Below the pieces are notes generated by a model. It was not told the origin of the DNA. It searched no databases and saw only the letters and a program-made list of their open reading frames with translations. Source: an uncultured Bacilli bacterium (GTDB lineage Bacteria > Bacillota_I > Bacilli_A > RF39 > UBA660). Taken from it: DNA of 6,376 nt. The stretch is taken from assembly GCA_947631285.1 (NCBI GenBank), contig CANRKS010000059.1, forward strand, positions 1-6,376, written 5' to 3'. Every line of letters begins with the position of its first letter. The first letter of the stretch is position 1. The translations under genes and the position numbers were made by a program. Positions 5,296-6,376 of the stretch are shown in pieces.

Positions 5296-5379
5296 TTATT
5301 TATCACATTTTTTATAATTTAAATAATCTTCAATCTTGCCGCTTTTTTTAAACTTATTCCAAGCTTCTTTTTTATTCAT
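5296..5379 (-). CDS. yqzL: YqzL-like micro-protein (27 aa) between era and recO
   Basis: A 27-codon ORF encodes MNKKEAWNKFKKSGKIEDYL followed by NYKKCDK. The WNxFxxSGxIxxYLxYK pattern and the position between era and recO match YqzL, a small conserved Bacillota protein of unknown role, usually longer (about 45-50 residues). The start at 5379 has AAGGTG (5391-5386) at the ideal six-base distance. A nearer ATG at 5383 gives only ATG-AAT-GAA-TAA, so it is not the start. The protein is basic and has one Trp and one Cys. The shortness reflects loss of the acidic tail typical of YqzL, not a frameshift, because the TAA is followed at once by the recO ribosome binding site. I name it from motif plus synteny; its function is not known. 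Confidence 0.75.
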   Translation of the reverse strand: MNKKEAWNKFKKSGKIEDYLNYKKCDK

Positions 5380-5382
5380 TCA

Positions 5383-5425
5383 TTTCACCTTCCTAATTTT
5401 ATATTGGGAAGAATGAAATTTTTTT
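5383..5425 (+). terminator. Hairpin between era and yqzL; terminator form on the plus strand
   Basis: On the plus strand TTTCA-C-CTTCC (5383-5393) pairs with GGAAG-AA-TGAAA (5407-5418) and is followed by seven T (5419-5425), the shape of an intrinsic terminator. It points into the 3' end of era, so it could only stop antisense transcription. On the minus strand the same hairpin would cover the yqzL ribosome binding site (5391-5386). Either reading may be chance in AT-rich DNA. Confidence 0.35.
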
Positions 5426-6314
5426 ATTCATAATCAAAAAAACCTAATTCTTTTAAATAACGATCTTTATCTTTCCAATCTTCAATCACTTTAACATACA
5501 AATCTAAATAAACTTTTTTACCAAGCATTTCTTCTAAATCTTTCCGGGCAGCAATTCCCACTTTTTTAATCATTTCCCCACCGGAACCAATTATTATTTT
5601 TTTAATATTAGGTTTATCAACAATTATATCTACACTTATTTTCATTAAATCCTTTTTTTCTTCAATATGATGGGCATGACAAGTAACAGAATGGGGAATT
5701 TCGTCTTCTGTATTTTGAAGAATTTTCTCTCTGACAATTTCTCCCGCCATAAAATTAAGAGAACTACTTGTAACCATGTCATCATCATAATATTTAATAT
5801 TATCTTTTAAGTAATTTTTAATAACTTCAATTAAATGAGCAACATTATCGCTTTCTTTCGCCGAAACAGGAACTATTTCTGAAAAATTATAATCTTTATA
5901 CTCATTAATAGCCATTATTAATGTTTCATTAGATACCCGATCAATTTTATTAATTACTAAAATAACCGGGATTTTGTTTTGAAACAAGGAATCCATTAAA
6001 AATTTATCGCCTTTACCTATTCCTGCTTCAATATCAACAACTAATAAAACTAAATCAACATCTTTAGTTAATGATAATGCTTGTTTATTTAAAACTTTCC
6101 CTAATTTATTTAAGGGTTTGGAAATTCCCGGAGTATCAACAAAAATAATTTGATAACCTTCTTCATGATAAATGCCTTCAATTATATTTCTGGTCGTACC
6201 GGAAACTTTACTAGTAATAGCTATTTTTCTTTCTAAAATACTATTTAATAAAGTACTTTTGCCAACATTTGGTCTTCCCACAATACTCACAAATCCACTT
6301 TTCATACTAACCAC
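5424..6314 (-). CDS. era: GTPase Era, 30S ribosome assembly factor
   Basis: Era binds GTP and the 3' end of 16S rRNA during maturation of the small subunit. The 296 residues hold a complete G domain: G1 GRPNVGKS (13-20), G2 around SGTTRN (38-43), G3 DTPG (60-63), G4 NKID (122-125) and G5 SAK (151-153). A C-terminal KH RNA-binding domain follows, with GSGG as its GxxG loop (243-246) and KKVGIAARKDLEEML after it. The start is taken as GTG at 6314 because AAAGG (6324-6320) lies five bases upstream. The alternative ATG at 6305 would sit 14 bases away and remove only MVS, with no loss of the fold. The end of era is 44 bases before the yqzL-like gene. Nothing is missing from the catalytic motifs. 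An inverted repeat lies just upstream, at the window edge. Confidence 0.98.
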   Translation of the reverse strand: MVSMKSGFVSIVGRPNVGKSTLLNSILERKIAITSKVSGTTRNIIEGIYHEEGYQIIFVDTPGISKPLNKLGKVLNKQALSLTKDVDLVLLVVDIEAGIGKGDKFLMDSLFQNKIPVILVINKIDRVSNETLIMAINEYKDYNFSEIVPVSAKESDNVAHLIEVIKNYLKDNIKYYDDDMVTSSSLNFMAGEIVREKILQNTEDEIPHSVTCHAHHIEEKKDLMKISVDIIVDKPNIKKIIIGSGGEMIKKVGIAARKDLEEMLGKKVYLDLYVKVIEDWKDKDRYLKELGFFDYE

Positions 6315-6330
6315 ACATTCCTTTCACTTC

Positions 6331-6362
6331 GTTCAAGGCACACATAGTCATGAAACTTGAAC
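6331..6362. repeat. 7-bp inverted repeat upstream of era
   Basis: GTTCAAG (6331-6337) and CTTGAAC (6356-6362) are perfect complements separated by 18 bases. In the minus-strand RNA the inside can add a short CAUG-type helix. No U-run follows, so it is not a terminator. It sits seven to thirteen bases before the era ribosome binding site and could be an mRNA hairpin or an operator. No convincing reading frame of an upstream gene can be assigned in the remaining edge sequence. Confidence 0.4.
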
Positions 6363-6376
6363 AAAATTTATTTTAT

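Noticed and set aside
6172..6360. Plus-strand 62-codon open frame
   Set aside because: It lies antisense to the conserved G1/G2 region of era and has no family resemblance; codon shadow.
6351..6362. tRNA T-arm-like GTTCAAG segment on the minus strand
   Set aside because: There is no acceptor stem, no CCA and no cloverleaf around it. The match comes from the inverted repeat.
6348..6376. Tail of an upstream gene at the right edge
   Set aside because: One minus-strand frame stays open for eight codons before TGA, but the other two stop within three codons and nothing identifies a gene. Too short to call.

Overview
This 6.4 kb window is AT-rich, about 30% GC by eye, and every recognisable gene is on the minus strand, so transcription runs from right to left. 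The gene content points to a Bacillota chromosome: Era, a YqzL-like micro-protein, RecO with a zinc finger, a T-box-controlled glycyl-tRNA synthetase, SepF and DivIVA, plus a sortase-type surface protein. The synthetase is the single-chain type rather than the separate GlyQ and GlyS chains. Together with the very low GC and small proteins, this suggests a walled, low-GC Bacilli lineage, perhaps one of the uncultured gut orders near Erysipelotrichales or the Mollicutes. That placement is inference. Stops are TAA or TAG and Trp is read as TGG, so the standard bacterial code fits.

The layout in transcription order (right to left) is as follows. The edge 6315-6376 holds an inverted repeat and the era ribosome binding site. 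Then come era (5424-6314), a 27-codon yqzL-like gene (5296-5379) and recO (4546-5277). These form a tightly packed, conserved ribosome-assembly and DNA-repair block. Next is a secreted, sortase-anchored protein with a fibronectin type III domain (3439-4470), closed by a strong intrinsic terminator. A divergent thymidine kinase (2648-3289) follows under its own predicted promoter. A promoter plus an unusually short T-box leader (about 2481-2632) then controls glyS (1066-2457). The genes sepF (599-1009) and divIVA (156-581) follow with no convincing terminator in between, and an intrinsic terminator overlaps the divIVA stop codon. The left edge (1-130) carries a leftward promoter and a plus-strand hairpin with a T-run, both belonging to neighbours outside the window.

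In Bacillus the order is era-yqzL-recO followed by the glycyl-tRNA synthetase genes. Here that frame is kept, but the surface protein and thymidine kinase sit between recO and glyS, and two division genes have been joined behind the synthetase. The likely consequence is that glyS, sepF and divIVA are read as one transcript whose entry is gated by uncharged tRNA-Gly. The most interesting feature is the glyS leader. It has a clear T-box antiterminator, but only about 55 nt where a much longer Stem I is usually found. It also has two identical 6-nt segments competing for one complementary segment, which could be the actual switch. No stretch longer than 190 bases lacks a gene. I see no mobile element, CRISPR array, tRNA or rRNA.
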